A model generated the notes under the pieces. That model was not told the DNA's origin, made no database searches, and worked only from the letters and a program-made list of their open reading frames with translations. The position numbers and the translations under genes were made by a program. From contig JADGEM010000015.1 in the NCBI GenBank assembly GCA_016744375.1, positions 1 to 64,000 on the forward strand: a DNA stretch of 64,000 nucleotides, given 5' to 3'. The number at the start of each line of letters is the position of its first letter. The first letter of the stretch is position 1. Source of the stretch: Gammaproteobacteria bacterium. Its GTDB lineage: Bacteria > Pseudomonadota > Gammaproteobacteria > GRL18. Positions 16,352 through 26,244 of this stretch are shown piece by piece.

Positions 16352-17260
16352 ATGGACATTATTTTATATTTTAAAACAAACCTTGTTTTTTTTCTTTTTT
16401 CAGTTTTTATACTTAGCTTACTGGTGGGGAGCTTTCTAAATGTAGTCATATATCGCATTCCCATCATGCTTAAACGTGAATGGAAAACGGATTGTGTTGC
16501 CTTTCTGGCTGATGAATCTGACACCGGGAAGCAGACACAAGCGATTTCTGAAGTAAGTTCTGAGGAAGAGTCTTTTAACCTTTCAGTGCCACGTTCTCGC
16601 TGTCCTTCTTGTGGTCATCAAATCACAGCATTGGAAAATATTCCTGTGCTCTCATGGCTTTTTTTAAGAGGAAAGTGTTCTGAGTGCCAGTCAAGTATTT
16701 CAATTCGCTACCCTATTATAGAGCTGACAACAGCATTGCTTTCTACTTTAGTCGCTTATTACTTTGGTGTGCAATGGTTTACTTTAGCCGCACTCTTTTT
16801 GACCTGGACACTTATCGCCCTGACGATGATTGATTTTGACACACAATTATTGCCTGATAATATGACTTTGCCCTTATTGTGGCTTGGCCTTCTGATGAGT
16901 TTATTACAAATCTCCTCAATCCCACTTACAACCAGTGTGATTGGAGCTATGGCAGGTTATATGGCACTCTGGAGCGTCTATCAACTATTTAAACTGGCCA
17001 CAGGCAAGGAAGGTATGGGTTATGGTGATTTTAAATTACTGGCAGTTTTAGGCGCCTGGCTGGGCTGGCAGGCACTGCCTCTGATCCTGCTGCTTTCAGC
17101 AGTCGTGGGGGCATTTGTCGGTATTTCACTCATCGTCTTTATGGGACGCGATAAAAGCATTCCAATTCCTTTTGGTCCATACCTTGCATCAGCAGGATTT
17201 ATCAGTCTGTTATGGGGTGATTCCATTCAGAAGTTTTACTTGAATATTTCAGGGTTGTAA
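16352..17260 (+). CDS. pilD: Prepilin leader peptidase / N-methyltransferase PilD
   Basis: A 302-aa inner-membrane aspartic protease that removes the Gly-terminated leader of prepilins and methylates the new N-terminus. The cytoplasmic N-terminal domain carries paired CxxC zinc motifs (CPSCGHQITALENIPV, then GKCSECQ). The two catalytic aspartates are in MIDFDTQLLPD and GYGDFKLLAVLGAWLG. Eight hydrophobic segments fit the A24 family. An insertion of acidic, Ser-rich residues at about 50-75 (DESDTGKQTQAISEVSSEEE) precedes the zinc motif, somewhat longer than in many PilD proteins. The stop overlaps the coaE start as TAATG. Confidence 0.97.
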   Translation: MDIILYFKTNLVFFLFSVFILSLLVGSFLNVVIYRIPIMLKREWKTDCVAFLADESDTGKQTQAISEVSSEEESFNLSVPRSRCPSCGHQITALENIPVLSWLFLRGKCSECQSSISIRYPIIELTTALLSTLVAYYFGVQWFTLAALFLTWTLIALTMIDFDTQLLPDNMTLPLLWLGLLMSLLQISSIPLTTSVIGAMAGYMALWSVYQLFKLATGKEGMGYGDFKLLAVLGAWLGWQALPLILLLSAVVGAFVGISLIVFMGRDKSIPIPFGPYLASAGFISLLWGDSIQKFYLNISGL

Positions 17261-17895
17261 TGCTGACAATTGCTCTGACTGGAGGGATTGGGAGTGGTAA
17301 AACTGCCGTCACTGACTTGTTTCAACAGCTAGCAACAAAACCGGACTTTGAACATTCTCTGCAAATCATTGATGCTGACATGATTGCTCGTGAGCTTTTG
17401 GCAGGATCGTTAACAAATGGAAAGGTTAGAACAAAGGCCTTATTTGAAGTTCATCAATTATTTGGTGCTGATGTCTTTGATACAGATGGGTATTTAAATC
17501 GATCCCAGCTCCGTTCGCTTATATTTTCATCACCCCCCCAAAAAAAACAGCTCGAAGCACTTTTACATCCAATGGTATACGAGCAAATTTTCTCTCTGCT
17601 CAGTCAAAACACCCCGGATATTGCAATTATTGCCATTCCTCTGCTTTTTGAAACACAGGCTGAGCATAAGTTTGATCGCATTCTGGTTATCGATGTCCCA
17701 GTTGATATTCAAATTGAACGCAGTTCCAAAAGAGACAGCTGTTCACCCGATTTAATAAAAAAAATAATCAGTTCACAGGCAAACCGACAGGTCAGACTTG
17801 ATCAGGCTGATGATATTATCGATAATTCAGGCACATTCTTAGAACTTCAGGCAAAAGTTAACTCTCTGCTCCAGTATTATCAGTCACTTCTGTAA
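17260..17895 (+). CDS. coaE: Dephospho-CoA kinase
   Basis: A 211-aa P-loop kinase for the last step of coenzyme A synthesis, phosphorylating dephospho-CoA at the 3'-hydroxyl. It starts with IALTGGIGSGKTAVTDLF, containing the Walker A motif, followed by the family features IIDADMIARELL and HPMVYEQI, and IPLLFETQAEHKFDRILVID. Length is usual for the family. The ATG overlaps the pilD TAA by one base, indicating translational coupling. The pilD-coaE-zapD-yacG order is widespread in gammaproteobacteria. Confidence 0.96.
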   Translation: MLTIALTGGIGSGKTAVTDLFQQLATKPDFEHSLQIIDADMIARELLAGSLTNGKVRTKALFEVHQLFGADVFDTDGYLNRSQLRSLIFSSPPQKKQLEALLHPMVYEQIFSLLSQNTPDIAIIAIPLLFETQAEHKFDRILVIDVPVDIQIERSSKRDSCSPDLIKKIISSQANRQVRLDQADDIIDNSGTFLELQAKVNSLLQYYQSLL

Positions 17896-18061
17896 TATGG
17901 TCTGTCATAAAACTTATTGGCATGGCCAGGATGCCCATGCTCCAACAAAGAAAAAGTACACATATTTATGAAGTACTACAAATGATTGTTGCAACCGTGT
18001 GCAAGATATTGGACAATATCATGAACAGGATTTTATTGCTGTAAAATAATAACAGGAAGTA

Positions 18062-18835
18062 TTGAGCAACGTGTCAGATTCCACTATTTACGAACTTCCC
18101 CTCAACGAACGAATTAGAACCATACTACGCCTTGAGTTTTTATTTCAGCAAGCTCGATATTCTATGCGTGGTTATACCGTGTGGGACAGCAGGGCAACTA
18201 TCAGTCATATTCTTGATATTTTAAATATCATGAGCCGTATTGATCTGCGTTCTGAGCTGGCTAAGGAATTAGAGCGGCAGACTTCCGCTTTAATTGCGAT
18301 CAGTTCAAGCCCTGGAGTCGATCCTTCAATTTTGGAAGATACTCTAAAAAAACTGGAAACCTATACACAAAATCTGAATCCTGCTAATCATTCAGGCCAT
18401 GATTTAAATAAGATTGAACTTTTAAAGCTCATCCGCCAACGTGATGCAATCCCTGGTGGCAGTTGTGATTTTGATATTCCCATTTACCATTTCTGGCTCA
18501 AACAACTCCCCGAGCAAAGAGTCAAAATACTTGAATCATGGCTGAATCAGCTGGAAAATTATCGCATGTCAATTGATGTTATTCTCAATTTATTGCGCGA
18601 GAGTGCTATCAATACACCCATCACAGCAGAACAGGGTTTTTATCAGCAGACACTTGACACGAACATTCCTTTTCAGCTGATTCGAGTCATTGTACCCGCC
18701 GATGCCAGCTATTATGCAGAGATGAGTGGCGGTAAACATCGTTTTAGCGTTCGCTTTATGTTGCCGATAAGCGGTGAGCGTCCAGCACCCTGTACTGAAG
18801 ACATTGAATTTCAACTTTCCTGCTGTGCATTGTAA
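18062..18835 (+). CDS. zapD: Cell division protein ZapD
   Basis: A 257-aa protein of the ZapD (YacF, DUF1342) family that cross-links FtsZ filaments at the division site. Recognisable blocks are [39 protein letters not shown] and [20 protein letters not shown] near the end. I used the TTG at 18062, 4 nt behind AGGA; a GTG at 18071 is the alternative and has looser spacing. It lies 166 nt after coaE and 10 nt before yacG, in the standard order. FtsZ itself is encoded at 28117. Confidence 0.93.
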   Translation: MSNVSDSTIYELPLNERIRTILRLEFLFQQARYSMRGYTVWDSRATISHILDILNIMSRIDLRSELAKELERQTSALIAISSSPGVDPSILEDTLKKLETYTQNLNPANHSGHDLNKIELLKLIRQRDAIPGGSCDFDIPIYHFWLKQLPEQRVKILESWLNQLENYRMSIDVILNLLRESAINTPITAEQGFYQQTLDTNIPFQLIRVIVPADASYYAEMSGGKHRFSVRFMLPISGERPAPCTEDIEFQLSCCAL

Positions 18836-18845
18836 GCGGCGAACG

Positions 18846-19088
18846 ATGAAAAAACTCAGTGTAAAATGCCCAACTTGCTCAGAAATGCATGATTATTATC
18901 ATTCAAAACCCTGGAGTCCTTTTTGCTCCGAACGATGCCAGTTAATTGATTTAGGGGCCTGGGCCAGCGAAGAGCACCGGATTAAGGGCGAAGCCATTTC
19001 TGCTTCTGAGAATTCTGACAATCTCACATTTGACAGCAATGCATTTGATGACATAACAGATGAACATTCAGATGGTTTTATTAATTAG
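18846..19088 (+). CDS. yacG: DNA gyrase inhibitor YacG, zinc-binding
   Basis: An 80-aa zinc-finger protein that in E. coli binds GyrB and blocks its DNA binding. The four zinc ligands are in [11 protein letters not shown] and [19 protein letters not shown], the family signature. The ATG at 18846 was chosen because it gives the family N-terminus; the frame is open to 18774, but that would overlap zapD. The C-terminal tail is acidic. Its stop abuts the convergent stop of the hypothetical gene at 19089 with no spacing. Confidence 0.93.
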   Translation: MKKLSVKCPTCSEMHDYYHSKPWSPFCSERCQLIDLGAWASEEHRIKGEAISASENSDNLTFDSNAFDDITDEHSDGFIN

Positions 19089-19586
19089 TTAAAAATGAAA
19101 AGGGAATGCAGCTCGATATTCTTTTTTACTGGATTTTAATCGAATGACAGCCAGCCAGTCGGTTCGCCCGCCTGATGTCTGTGGTAATTTAGCCATTGCA
19201 TTCCAGCGTTCAGGCACAACCTGCTGTAGTGATTTATCCGGCAAGAAAAGTAACAGATTATCTTCAATGTCTTCTCCCTGCATTTCAAAAGAAACCGAAA
19301 TTGATTCAATCCCCTCAAAGTCGAAACCAACCGCAGTGACTGCCACAGGATACTTTGACTCAGAATTTTTTGTCCGATTAACAGTAAAGCTAATCCGCTG
19401 AAAATCACCTTCATTTATAATGGACGCACTACAGATACTGCCTGCAGAATTACAATGTTGATTTACTCCAAGTTGAATGACTTTATCTGAATTTTCATCC
19501 AGAAAATCACCAAAATCCTGCACAAAAATTAATGCCAGAATGATGACAGAAGTCATAATCAGCAAGCGAAAGTATTTGTTATTCAA
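19089..19586 (-). CDS. Hypothetical membrane-anchored envelope protein
   Basis: A 165-aa protein that I do not recognise. One N-terminal hydrophobic segment (about 8-24, LLIMTSVIILALIFVQDF) would act as an uncleaved signal anchor. The remainder looks like a periplasmic beta-sandwich, with two cysteines about ten residues apart (QHCNSAGSIC) that could form a disulfide. It reads towards yacG and is tail to tail with it. The next minus-strand gene upstream is the Nudix fusion (48 nt away), so it may be the last gene of the secA-argJ-Nudix transcription unit. Confidence 0.6.
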   Translation of the reverse strand: MNNKYFRLLIMTSVIILALIFVQDFGDFLDENSDKVIQLGVNQHCNSAGSICSASIINEGDFQRISFTVNRTKNSESKYPVAVTAVGFDFEGIESISVSFEMQGEDIEDNLLLFLPDKSLQQVVPERWNAMAKLPQTSGGRTDWLAVIRLKSSKKEYRAAFPFHF

Positions 19587-19634
19587 ATAATTGTCCTTGT
19601 TTACAAAAGTGCGTTCTTTTTTCCGCTGGGAGCA

Positions 19635-20696
19635 TTAATTTTCCCACAAGCTGCGAATGGCTGAAATTCCCTGGGCGCCATTATTTTTGGCCTGTTCAAT
19701 ATCATTCTGGCTCATTCCACCCAAGGCAAAAACCGGCATTTTAGCAAAAGAGGTCAGTGTTCTAAATTGCTCCCAGCCAAGTGGTTTACTGTCAGGATGG
19801 GATGCCGTCTGCTGTACAGGTGAAATGACAATAAAATCCAGCTTTAAATCATTGGCTCTATCAATATCTGCTTTGCAATGACAGGAAGCTGCCATTTTTT
19901 TGTCTGGAAATTGCTGCCGAAATCTTTCTGGAAAAGTCTCGTACAGGTGCTCACTGGTTAAATGAACACCCGCAGTCATATTTACAAGTTGGGATTGAGC
20001 CATTGATAGGCTTGCGGAATCATCAATAAAACACAGTGATGAATTCAGCATAATCCGTGAGTTATTGTTTTTGGCAATGTCGCAAACCTGCTGAATTAAA
20101 GTATTCAGAGCACTGTCTTTAAGCGACTTAATACGCAGCTGAACCAGCCCTCTGCCTGATTCATAATTGGCAAGAATCCTTGAAAGATGTCTGATGAAAT
20201 GATTAATTTTATTGCTTTCAGGCTCGCAATCGGGGGTAATCAGGTATTTCTCCGGCAACATAAGTGCTTCGATAATCGCCTGGTTAGCTTGTGGGAACGG
20301 GTAGCTTTTCAGCTGTTCCCATAGTACCCATTTAACCTGCTGGCCTTCTAATCCTTTTTGTTTAATAACCGGATCACACTCATATTCAATCCCTTCAAAT
20401 GCTGTTACCATGAGAACATCTAAAATAACACGCTTATCCGGATAGTCGTGCTCCAGGGAAATCAGAGGCTGACTCGCTTTGATATTAATACCCAGCTCTT
20501 CTTTAATTTCTCTAGTAAGAGCTTCTGAAACAGTTTCACCCGCTTCAACTTTACCTCCCGGAAATTCCCATAAACCGCCCTGATGAACATGCTGTGCTCT
20601 TTTTGATATTAAAACATGTCCATTTGTTACAATAACGGCAACAGCCACATGAACACATTCATTAGGTCGATGTGAACTAACTTCGATATTCGGCAT
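19635..20696 (-). CDS. mutT: Nudix (MutT-like) hydrolase fused to ThiE/TenI-like domain
   Basis: A 353-aa two-domain protein. Residues about 15-140 form a MutT-type Nudix hydrolase with the box GGKVEAGETVSEALTREIKE-ELGI, which would hydrolyse oxidised nucleotides such as 8-oxo-dGTP. Residues about 165-353 resemble thiamine-phosphate synthase (ThiE/TenI) with LVQLRIKSL, CHCKADIDRANDLKLDFIVI-SPV and the phosphate-binding end ALGGMSQNDIEQAKNNGAQG. Such fusions are known next to argJ and secA in gammaproteobacteria; the role of the second domain is unclear. The start overlaps the 3' end of argJ by 20 nt. Confidence 0.9.
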   Translation of the reverse strand: MPNIEVSSHRPNECVHVAVAVIVTNGHVLISKRAQHVHQGGLWEFPGGKVEAGETVSEALTREIKEELGINIKASQPLISLEHDYPDKRVILDVLMVTAFEGIEYECDPVIKQKGLEGQQVKWVLWEQLKSYPFPQANQAIIEALMLPEKYLITPDCEPESNKINHFIRHLSRILANYESGRGLVQLRIKSLKDSALNTLIQQVCDIAKNNNSRIMLNSSLCFIDDSASLSMAQSQLVNMTAGVHLTSEHLYETFPERFRQQFPDKKMAASCHCKADIDRANDLKLDFIVISPVQQTASHPDSKPLGWEQFRTLTSFAKMPVFALGGMSQNDIEQAKNNGAQGISAIRSLWEN

Positions 20697-21924
20697 TAAT
20701 TTTCACATAGTCATAGGAAAGATCACAGGTCCATATCTGAGTATCAAACCTGCCTCGCTGTAAATTAACGCTTACAGTGATTTCATCCTGGTTCATAACT
20801 GCCTGACCACGCTCTTCTGTGTAGTCCTCAGCTTTCCCACCCTGGCGTACCAGGCAAACATCATCCAGAAAAATTTCCAGAGCATCAATATCCATATTAT
20901 CAATACCAGAACGTCCCACTGCAGCCAATATCCGTCCCCAGTTTGGGTCACTGGCAAAAAAGGCCGTTTTGACCAATGGAGAATGTGCAATCGTATAGGC
21001 GACATCACGGCATTCCTGTTCTGTCTTCCCGGATTTAACTTTAATGTGTATTAATTTTGTCGCACCCTCACCATCCAGAACAATAGCCTTTGCCAATCGT
21101 TCAAGAATATCAGTAATGGCATTAAGCAGTGCAGGATAATCTGGGTGCGCTTCACTATCAATGAGAGGTCCCTTTGATTTCCCAGTGGCCACCAGCATAC
21201 AGGCATCATTGGTTGAAGTATCACCATCAACAGTAATTCGATTAAATGAATGATCCGCCCCGTGTTTCAGTATTTTCTGCAATAATAAAACATCTATTGA
21301 TGCATCGGTTGCCACAAAACCCAACATGGTTGCCATATCCGGACGAATCATTCCAGAGCCCTTAGATATGCCTGTAATTGTTATCTGCTGGCCGCTAAGA
21401 GTCAGCTGAGTTGAAGCACCTTTAGCTCGTGTATCCGTAGTCAGAATTCCCTGAGCAGCATCCTGCCAGCCATTTTCAGACCGATGACTCAGAGCATCCG
21501 GCAAAGCCTGGATAATTTTATCGACAGGCAAAGCTTCCCCAATCACTCCAGTTGAAAAAGGCAGCACAGACTCGCTTCCGGTTTCGGTCAATTCTCCAAG
21601 GTGCAAACAGGTACTCAAAGCATCATTCATACCCTGTTTTCCAGTTCCGGCATTAGCATTTCCCGTGTTTATTACAAAATGCTGTATAGGGCTCGATGAT
21701 TTTTTCATTAAATGCGCTTTAGCAACATGAACGGGAGCAGCACAAAAAGCATTCTGAGTAAAAATACCTGCCACGCTGGCAGAGGCTTCAAATGACATCA
21801 CGACAACATCTTTTCGCTCTGCCACTTTTATTCCCGCACAAGTAGTGCCCAGGGTGAATCCCTTGACAGGATGCATTTTAGGAAGACTGGATACCATTGA
21901 TACTCCTGTGTTTGATATTGTCAT
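20677..21924 (-). CDS. argJ: Bifunctional ornithine acetyltransferase / N-acetylglutamate synthase
   Basis: A 415-aa arginine-biosynthesis enzyme that moves acetyl from N-acetylornithine to glutamate and may also use acetyl-CoA. The self-cleavage site is visible in RPDMATMLGFVATDA, where the chain splits between Ala and Thr and the Thr becomes the nucleophile. Other conserved parts are VINTGNANAGTGKQGMNDA and DGEGATKLIHIKVKSG, and the oxyanion-hole TT equivalent upstream. The ATG at 21924 or the internal one 27 nt later (MVSSLPKMHP) could be used. It lies between secA and the Nudix fusion. Confidence 0.95.
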   Translation of the reverse strand: MTISNTGVSMVSSLPKMHPVKGFTLGTTCAGIKVAERKDVVVMSFEASASVAGIFTQNAFCAAPVHVAKAHLMKKSSSPIQHFVINTGNANAGTGKQGMNDALSTCLHLGELTETGSESVLPFSTGVIGEALPVDKIIQALPDALSHRSENGWQDAAQGILTTDTRAKGASTQLTLSGQQITITGISKGSGMIRPDMATMLGFVATDASIDVLLLQKILKHGADHSFNRITVDGDTSTNDACMLVATGKSKGPLIDSEAHPDYPALLNAITDILERLAKAIVLDGEGATKLIHIKVKSGKTEQECRDVAYTIAHSPLVKTAFFASDPNWGRILAAVGRSGIDNMDIDALEIFLDDVCLVRQGGKAEDYTEERGQAVMNQDEITVSVNLQRGRFDTQIWTCDLSYDYVKINAEYRS

Positions 21925-21952
21925 TTTTCTACCTTGAGAAGACCGAATTAAA

Positions 21953-21975
21953 AATGCCCACGGAATGCGGGCATT
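21953..21975 (-). terminator. Terminator-like hairpin before argJ
   Basis: On the minus strand AATGCCC and GGGCATT form a 7-bp stem around a 9-nt loop, followed by TTTAA. It lies about 28 nt upstream of the argJ start and past the secA stop, so it could end secA transcripts or attenuate read-through into argJ. Confidence 0.55.
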
Positions 21976-22017
21976 AATTGTAAGAATATATCTTGGGTTA
22001 TTACATAAATATTATTA

Positions 22018-22071
22018 CTCCTCTAGGATGGTGGGTGGCTCATCCACCCTCCTAGAACCCTCCTAGAGGAG
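22018..22071. other. Long perfect stem-loop just 3' of secA
   Basis: CTCCTCTAGGA (22018-22028) and TCCTAGAGGAG (22061-22071) are an exact 11-bp inverted repeat. Inside it GGGTGG-CTCAT-CCACCC (22033-22049) forms a second 6-bp stem. There is no U-run on either side, so it is not a classical terminator; it may protect the secA mRNA 3' end from exonucleases. Confidence 0.6.
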
Positions 22072-22080
22072 CTCAAAGTA

Positions 22081-24810
22081 TTAGTTGAGTTTACCGCAGC
22101 ATTGCTTATATTTTTTACCTGAGCCACAGGGGCAAGGTTGGTTTCGCCCGACTTTTTGTCCACTTCTGACAAATGGCTGAGCTTTCTCTTCTTGCTCTTC
22201 CTTTGAACCAGGATCGGACTGCTCACCCAAAGTATTCATTTCATCATGCTGAAATTCCATCTCAGGTTTTTCATGCTGCTCAAATTCACTCATATCAGGC
22301 TCTTCACGAATTTGCATAATACTTAATCGAGCAATCACATCATGTTTCACTCGATCAAGCAAATCAGTAAACAGTTCAAACGACTCGCGCTTATATTCCT
22401 GTTTTGGGTTTTTTTGTGCATAACCACGCAAACCAATGCCTTTACGCAAATAATCCATTGCGGCCAGATGCTCTTTCCAAAGACTATCCAGCACTTCTAG
22501 CATGACGCCTTTTTCAACACGACGCATCATTTCAGAACTAATGAGTTCTTCTTTTTGTTTAAAAGAGTCAGTCATTTCCTGAAGAATTCTTTCTCTTAGA
22601 GATTCTTCATGCAGATCATCATCTTCATCCAGCCACTGTGCTATCGGAAGATCCATCAAAAATTCTATTTTCAGTTCTTCTTCCAGACCCGGAATATCCC
22701 ACTGCTCTTCAATGCTTTCAGGTGGAATAAAACCATTAATAAACTGATCCAGCACATCGACACGAATATCAACAATCAGTTCAGAAATGTCTTCTGTTGC
22801 CATCAATTCAGTACGCTGCTCATAAATAACTTTACGCTGATCATTGGCAACATCATCATATTCCAGTAATTGCTTACGAATATCGAAGTTATGACCCTCT
22901 ACTTTACGCTGAGCATTTTCAATAGAACGTGTCACCCATTTATGCTCAATGGCCTCACCCTTTTCCATACCCAGCTTACGCATCAGACCGGCCATTTTTT
23001 CTGAAGCAAAAATACGCATCAGATTGTCATCCAGTGACAGATAAAAGCGGGATGAACCCGGATCGCCCTGACGTCCTGAACGCCCTCTTAACTGGTTATC
23101 AATACGTCTTGATTCATGACGTTCTGTACCAATAATATGCAAGCCACCATTATTTAAAACCTGTTCATGGCGGTCTTTCCACTCTGAACGCATTTTTTGT
23201 ATAATAGTCTCATCAGTATCGTCTAATTTATTAATTTCAGCATCAATATTACCACCCAGAACAATATCAGTACCGCGACCCGCCATATTGGTTGCAATGG
23301 TAATATGGCCCGCTCGCCCAGCCTGAGCAATAATATCTGCCTCGCGGGCATGTTGTTTAGCGTTCAGAACTTCATGCTCAATGCCTGCTTTTTCAAGTGC
23401 ATTTGAAAGTAACTCCGACACTTCGATGGATGCAGTACCCACCAGTGCAGGCTGCCCCCTCTGCTGGCAGTCTTTAATGTCTTCAGTAATGGCATCAAAT
23501 TTTTCTTCCTGAGTAAGAAATATTAGATCACCATGATCCTGGCGTTGCATGTCTTTATTAGTTGGTAAAACAATGACTTCCAGATTATAAATCTCATGAA
23601 ACTCAAAGGCTTCTGTATCTGCCGTACCCGTCATCCCTGAGAGCTTATTATACAGGCGGAATAAATTCTGGAAGGTAATAGATGCCAGGGTCTGATTCTC
23701 AACCTGGATCTCCACTCCTTCTTTCGCCTCAACCGCCTGATGCAGACCATCAGACCAGCGTCGGCCCGGCATAGTACGGCCGGTAAATTCATCAACAATA
23801 ACCACCTCACCATTACTGACGATATAGTCCACATTTTTGGCAAACAGACTGTGCGCTCTCAACGCTGCATTAATATGGTGCATGAGGATGATATTGGAAG
23901 GATCATACAGACTTTCATTTTCCTGAATAAGCCCTTCTTCAACCAGATATTCTTCAACATGCTGATGCCCTTCATTAGATAAAAGTACATTTTTATCTTT
24001 CTCATTGACCGTATAATCACCCGGTGGCTCTTCTTCCTGTTCTTCCAGAGACTCAACCACTTCCTGTTTCACAAGTTTCGGAATGAGTTTATCCACTCGT
24101 TGATAAACATCTGAATTATCTTCAGCAGGCCCTGAGATAATTAATGGTGTTCTGGCTTCATCAATGAGAATAGAGTCAACCTCATCAACAATAGCAAAAT
24201 TTAAACCTCTCTGAGCCTTCTCTTCAGTTGAGAAGGCCATATTATCGCGCAAGTAATCAAAACCAAATTCATTATTGGTGCCATAAGTGATATCAGCTGC
24301 GTAAGCCTGACGTTTCTGCTCTGAATCCTGGCCCGATAAAATAATGCCAACCGATAATCCCAGGAAGTTATAAAGCTTACCCATCCATTTTGCATCACGC
24401 TCTGCCAGATAGTCATTCACGGTAACTACATGGACACCCTTTCCACTTAGGGCATTCAGATAAACAGCCAATGTCGCCATTAAGGTTTTACCCTCACCAG
24501 TACGCATTTCAGCAATTTTACCTTCATTTAAAACCATGGCACCAATGAGCTGAACATCAAAATGACGCATTCCCATAACACGACGACTGGCTTCTCTGAC
24601 CACAGCAAAAGCTTCGGGCTGTATTTCTTCCAGTGTTTTTCCATTATTAAGCTGCTGTCTGAGCTCAGTAGTTTTTTCCTGAAGCTCCTGATCAGTCAAC
24701 TCCTGTAATGCACCTTCAAGTACATTAACATCAACTACTCGTTTGGAATAACGTTTTATTTCCCGATCATTTCGACTTCCAAAAAGTTTTCTAAAAAATT
24801 TTGCAACCAT
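22081..24810 (-). CDS. secA: Preprotein translocase ATPase SecA
   Basis: A 909-aa motor that pushes unfolded preproteins through SecYEG. From the ATG at 24810 the protein opens [20 protein letters not shown], the usual start; an in-frame ATG 48 nt upstream adds an unrelated 16-residue tail. Walker A is in [20 protein letters not shown], and the DEAD-like box in [34 protein letters not shown] and [19 protein letters not shown] belong to the second helicase motor. The C-terminal SEC-C zinc finger is complete ([17 protein letters not shown]), preceded by an acidic, Gln/Glu-rich linker. A stem-loop follows the stop. Confidence 0.98.
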   Translation of the reverse strand: MVAKFFRKLFGSRNDREIKRYSKRVVDVNVLEGALQELTDQELQEKTTELRQQLNNGKTLEEIQPEAFAVVREASRRVMGMRHFDVQLIGAMVLNEGKIAEMRTGEGKTLMATLAVYLNALSGKGVHVVTVNDYLAERDAKWMGKLYNFLGLSVGIILSGQDSEQKRQAYAADITYGTNNEFGFDYLRDNMAFSTEEKAQRGLNFAIVDEVDSILIDEARTPLIISGPAEDNSDVYQRVDKLIPKLVKQEVVESLEEQEEEPPGDYTVNEKDKNVLLSNEGHQHVEEYLVEEGLIQENESLYDPSNIILMHHINAALRAHSLFAKNVDYIVSNGEVVIVDEFTGRTMPGRRWSDGLHQAVEAKEGVEIQVENQTLASITFQNLFRLYNKLSGMTGTADTEAFEFHEIYNLEVIVLPTNKDMQRQDHGDLIFLTQEEKFDAITEDIKDCQQRGQPALVGTASIEVSELLSNALEKAGIEHEVLNAKQHAREADIIAQAGRAGHITIATNMAGRGTDIVLGGNIDAEINKLDDTDETIIQKMRSEWKDRHEQVLNNGGLHIIGTERHESRRIDNQLRGRSGRQGDPGSSRFYLSLDDNLMRIFASEKMAGLMRKLGMEKGEAIEHKWVTRSIENAQRKVEGHNFDIRKQLLEYDDVANDQRKVIYEQRTELMATEDISELIVDIRVDVLDQFINGFIPPESIEEQWDIPGLEEELKIEFLMDLPIAQWLDEDDDLHEESLRERILQEMTDSFKQKEELISSEMMRRVEKGVMLEVLDSLWKEHLAAMDYLRKGIGLRGYAQKNPKQEYKRESFELFTDLLDRVKHDVIARLSIMQIREEPDMSEFEQHEKPEMEFQHDEMNTLGEQSDPGSKEEQEEKAQPFVRSGQKVGRNQPCPCGSGKKYKQCCGKLN

Positions 24811-25007
24811 ATTCTTATAAGCACTTAATTGTATGTAATGTGTGTAAAAGAGCAGCAAGCACTTTGCTGCTCATGCTCTAAACCCTTGACCGCCTAGCAT
24901 AGCACAAAGCCCATGCAAATAATGGCGAATTATTAACATGGGGACAAAAAAAAAGATATAAAGGGGTCGGGAACCTGATGACAGTCATGCTATATGTTTA
25001 GAGAAGT

Positions 25008-25117
25008 GAGTCTCCAACTAAACTCTTGAGTCTTCAACTAAATATGAGTCTTCAACTAAACATGAGCTTTCAGTTAAATATGAACCTTTAGTTAAACAAC
25101 CATCTTCAGCTAAGTAA
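25008..25117. repeat. Six degenerate 18-bp direct repeats upstream of secA
   Basis: The 317-nt gap between the secA start and the M23 peptidase stop contains a tandem array with unit GAGTCTTCAACTAAATAT. Successive copies begin near 25008 (GAGTCTCCAACTAAACTCTT), 25028, 25046, 25064 (GAGCTTTCAGTTAAATAT), 25082 (GAACCTTTAGTTAAACAAC) and 25101 (CATCTTCAGCTAAGTA). The first three are nearly identical and the rest are progressively diverged. No coding frame or spacer structure is present, so it is not CRISPR. The array lies where secA transcription would start. Confidence 0.75.
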
Positions 25118-25127
25118 AAGTAGATAA

Positions 25128-26120
25128 CTATTTTTGAGCTGTTCTAAGGTATTTCTTAGGATTAACCTGTTTTCCATTTCGCAAAACTTCATAATGCACA
25201 TGCGGGCCAGTTGAACGTCCGGTTGAACCCATGGTTGCAATAGCCTGTCCCTGTTTAACAATATCACCCACTTTGACTAAAGCCGTTTTATTATGAGCAT
25301 AACGGGTACTGAGTTGATAACCATGATCAATTTCAATCACTTTGCCATAACCGCTTTGTTTTTTTATCTTAATTACAACACCATCAGCCGTGGCAAGCAC
25401 AGATGAACCTGATTTTCCGGCAACATCAACGCCTTTATGCATTTTTTTGCGGCCAGTAAACGGGTCCTTTCGCATGCCGAAAAAGGACGAGACCCATCCA
25501 TTCTCTGCCGGTTTTCCTGTCGGTGTTGATGCCAGTTTAAAATGATCAGCAATAAGCAGATTTTCCAGAATCGTTAATTGTTTAGTCCTGCCATCGATAT
25601 CTTCAGTTATCTGCGCCATTCTTTTAATAAATTCATTGTATTTTATGTTTTCAGGAAAAAGTTTTTCTGAAAGTGTTTCCTGAGGATCAATTGAGCCACC
25701 CATTGACGGTTCAAAATCAAAATTAAATGCTTTTTGATCCAGTTTGGCAACCTGCGTTAAACGTTGTCCTAAAGAATCCAGACGAATAATATGTGCCTGT
25801 AATTTTGCCATACTATTAGTCAGGGCATTGATATTTTCCTGATTATGCAGCTTAATCGCATCGAGCTCTTCTTGCTGCTGAGCAAGTTCTTCCTGGTAGA
25901 TACTACCAATTATTTGATTCAACTTTGTTCTAATAGGCTCGATGTGCTCAGGCTTATCCAGATCAGCAATTGATGGTACACGATCATTAGAAATAATCCC
26001 CAGATAATAGGTTATCACCGGGACACTAAGCATTAGCAGTGAAAGAATGATAATAAAACTACGAGACAAATTAATATCAAATGTCGCCCCGCTTCGTTTT
26101 CTTACTAAAATAATATTCAT
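25128..26120 (-). CDS. M23 (LytM-type) peptidase with coiled coil
   Basis: A 330-aa inner-membrane-anchored protein with a periplasmic peptidoglycan endopeptidase domain. One membrane segment at about 24-45 is followed by a helical coiled-coil-like region (about 75-195, rich in Gln, Glu and Leu). The C-terminal M23 domain has the zinc ligands in KKMHKGVDVAGKSGSSVLA (HxxxD) and STGPHVHYEVLRNGKQVNP (HxH), so it should be catalytically competent, unlike EnvC- or NlpD-type activators. Its place next to secA and lpxC is common in Pseudomonas-like genomes. It is divergent from the dciA-like gene with 124 nt between. Confidence 0.88.
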   Translation of the reverse strand: MNIILVRKRSGATFDINLSRSFIIILSLLMLSVPVITYYLGIISNDRVPSIADLDKPEHIEPIRTKLNQIIGSIYQEELAQQQEELDAIKLHNQENINALTNSMAKLQAHIIRLDSLGQRLTQVAKLDQKAFNFDFEPSMGGSIDPQETLSEKLFPENIKYNEFIKRMAQITEDIDGRTKQLTILENLLIADHFKLASTPTGKPAENGWVSSFFGMRKDPFTGRKKMHKGVDVAGKSGSSVLATADGVVIKIKKQSGYGKVIEIDHGYQLSTRYAHNKTALVKVGDIVKQGQAIATMGSTGRSTGPHVHYEVLRNGKQVNPKKYLRTAQK

Positions 26121-26244
26121 AAAGACCTTGAGACGTTCTTTTAATAAACGCCCTATTGTAGTTGGTTAATGAGACAGCATTCCATGCTACAATCTTTTTA
26201 ACTCTTTATTTAAATTCTTTTTTATTTTTATTCGTCGAAATAGT

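Noticed and set aside
25008-25117. CRISPR-like repeat array
   Set aside because: Units are contiguous, with no spacers, and strongly degenerate; no cas genes are nearby.
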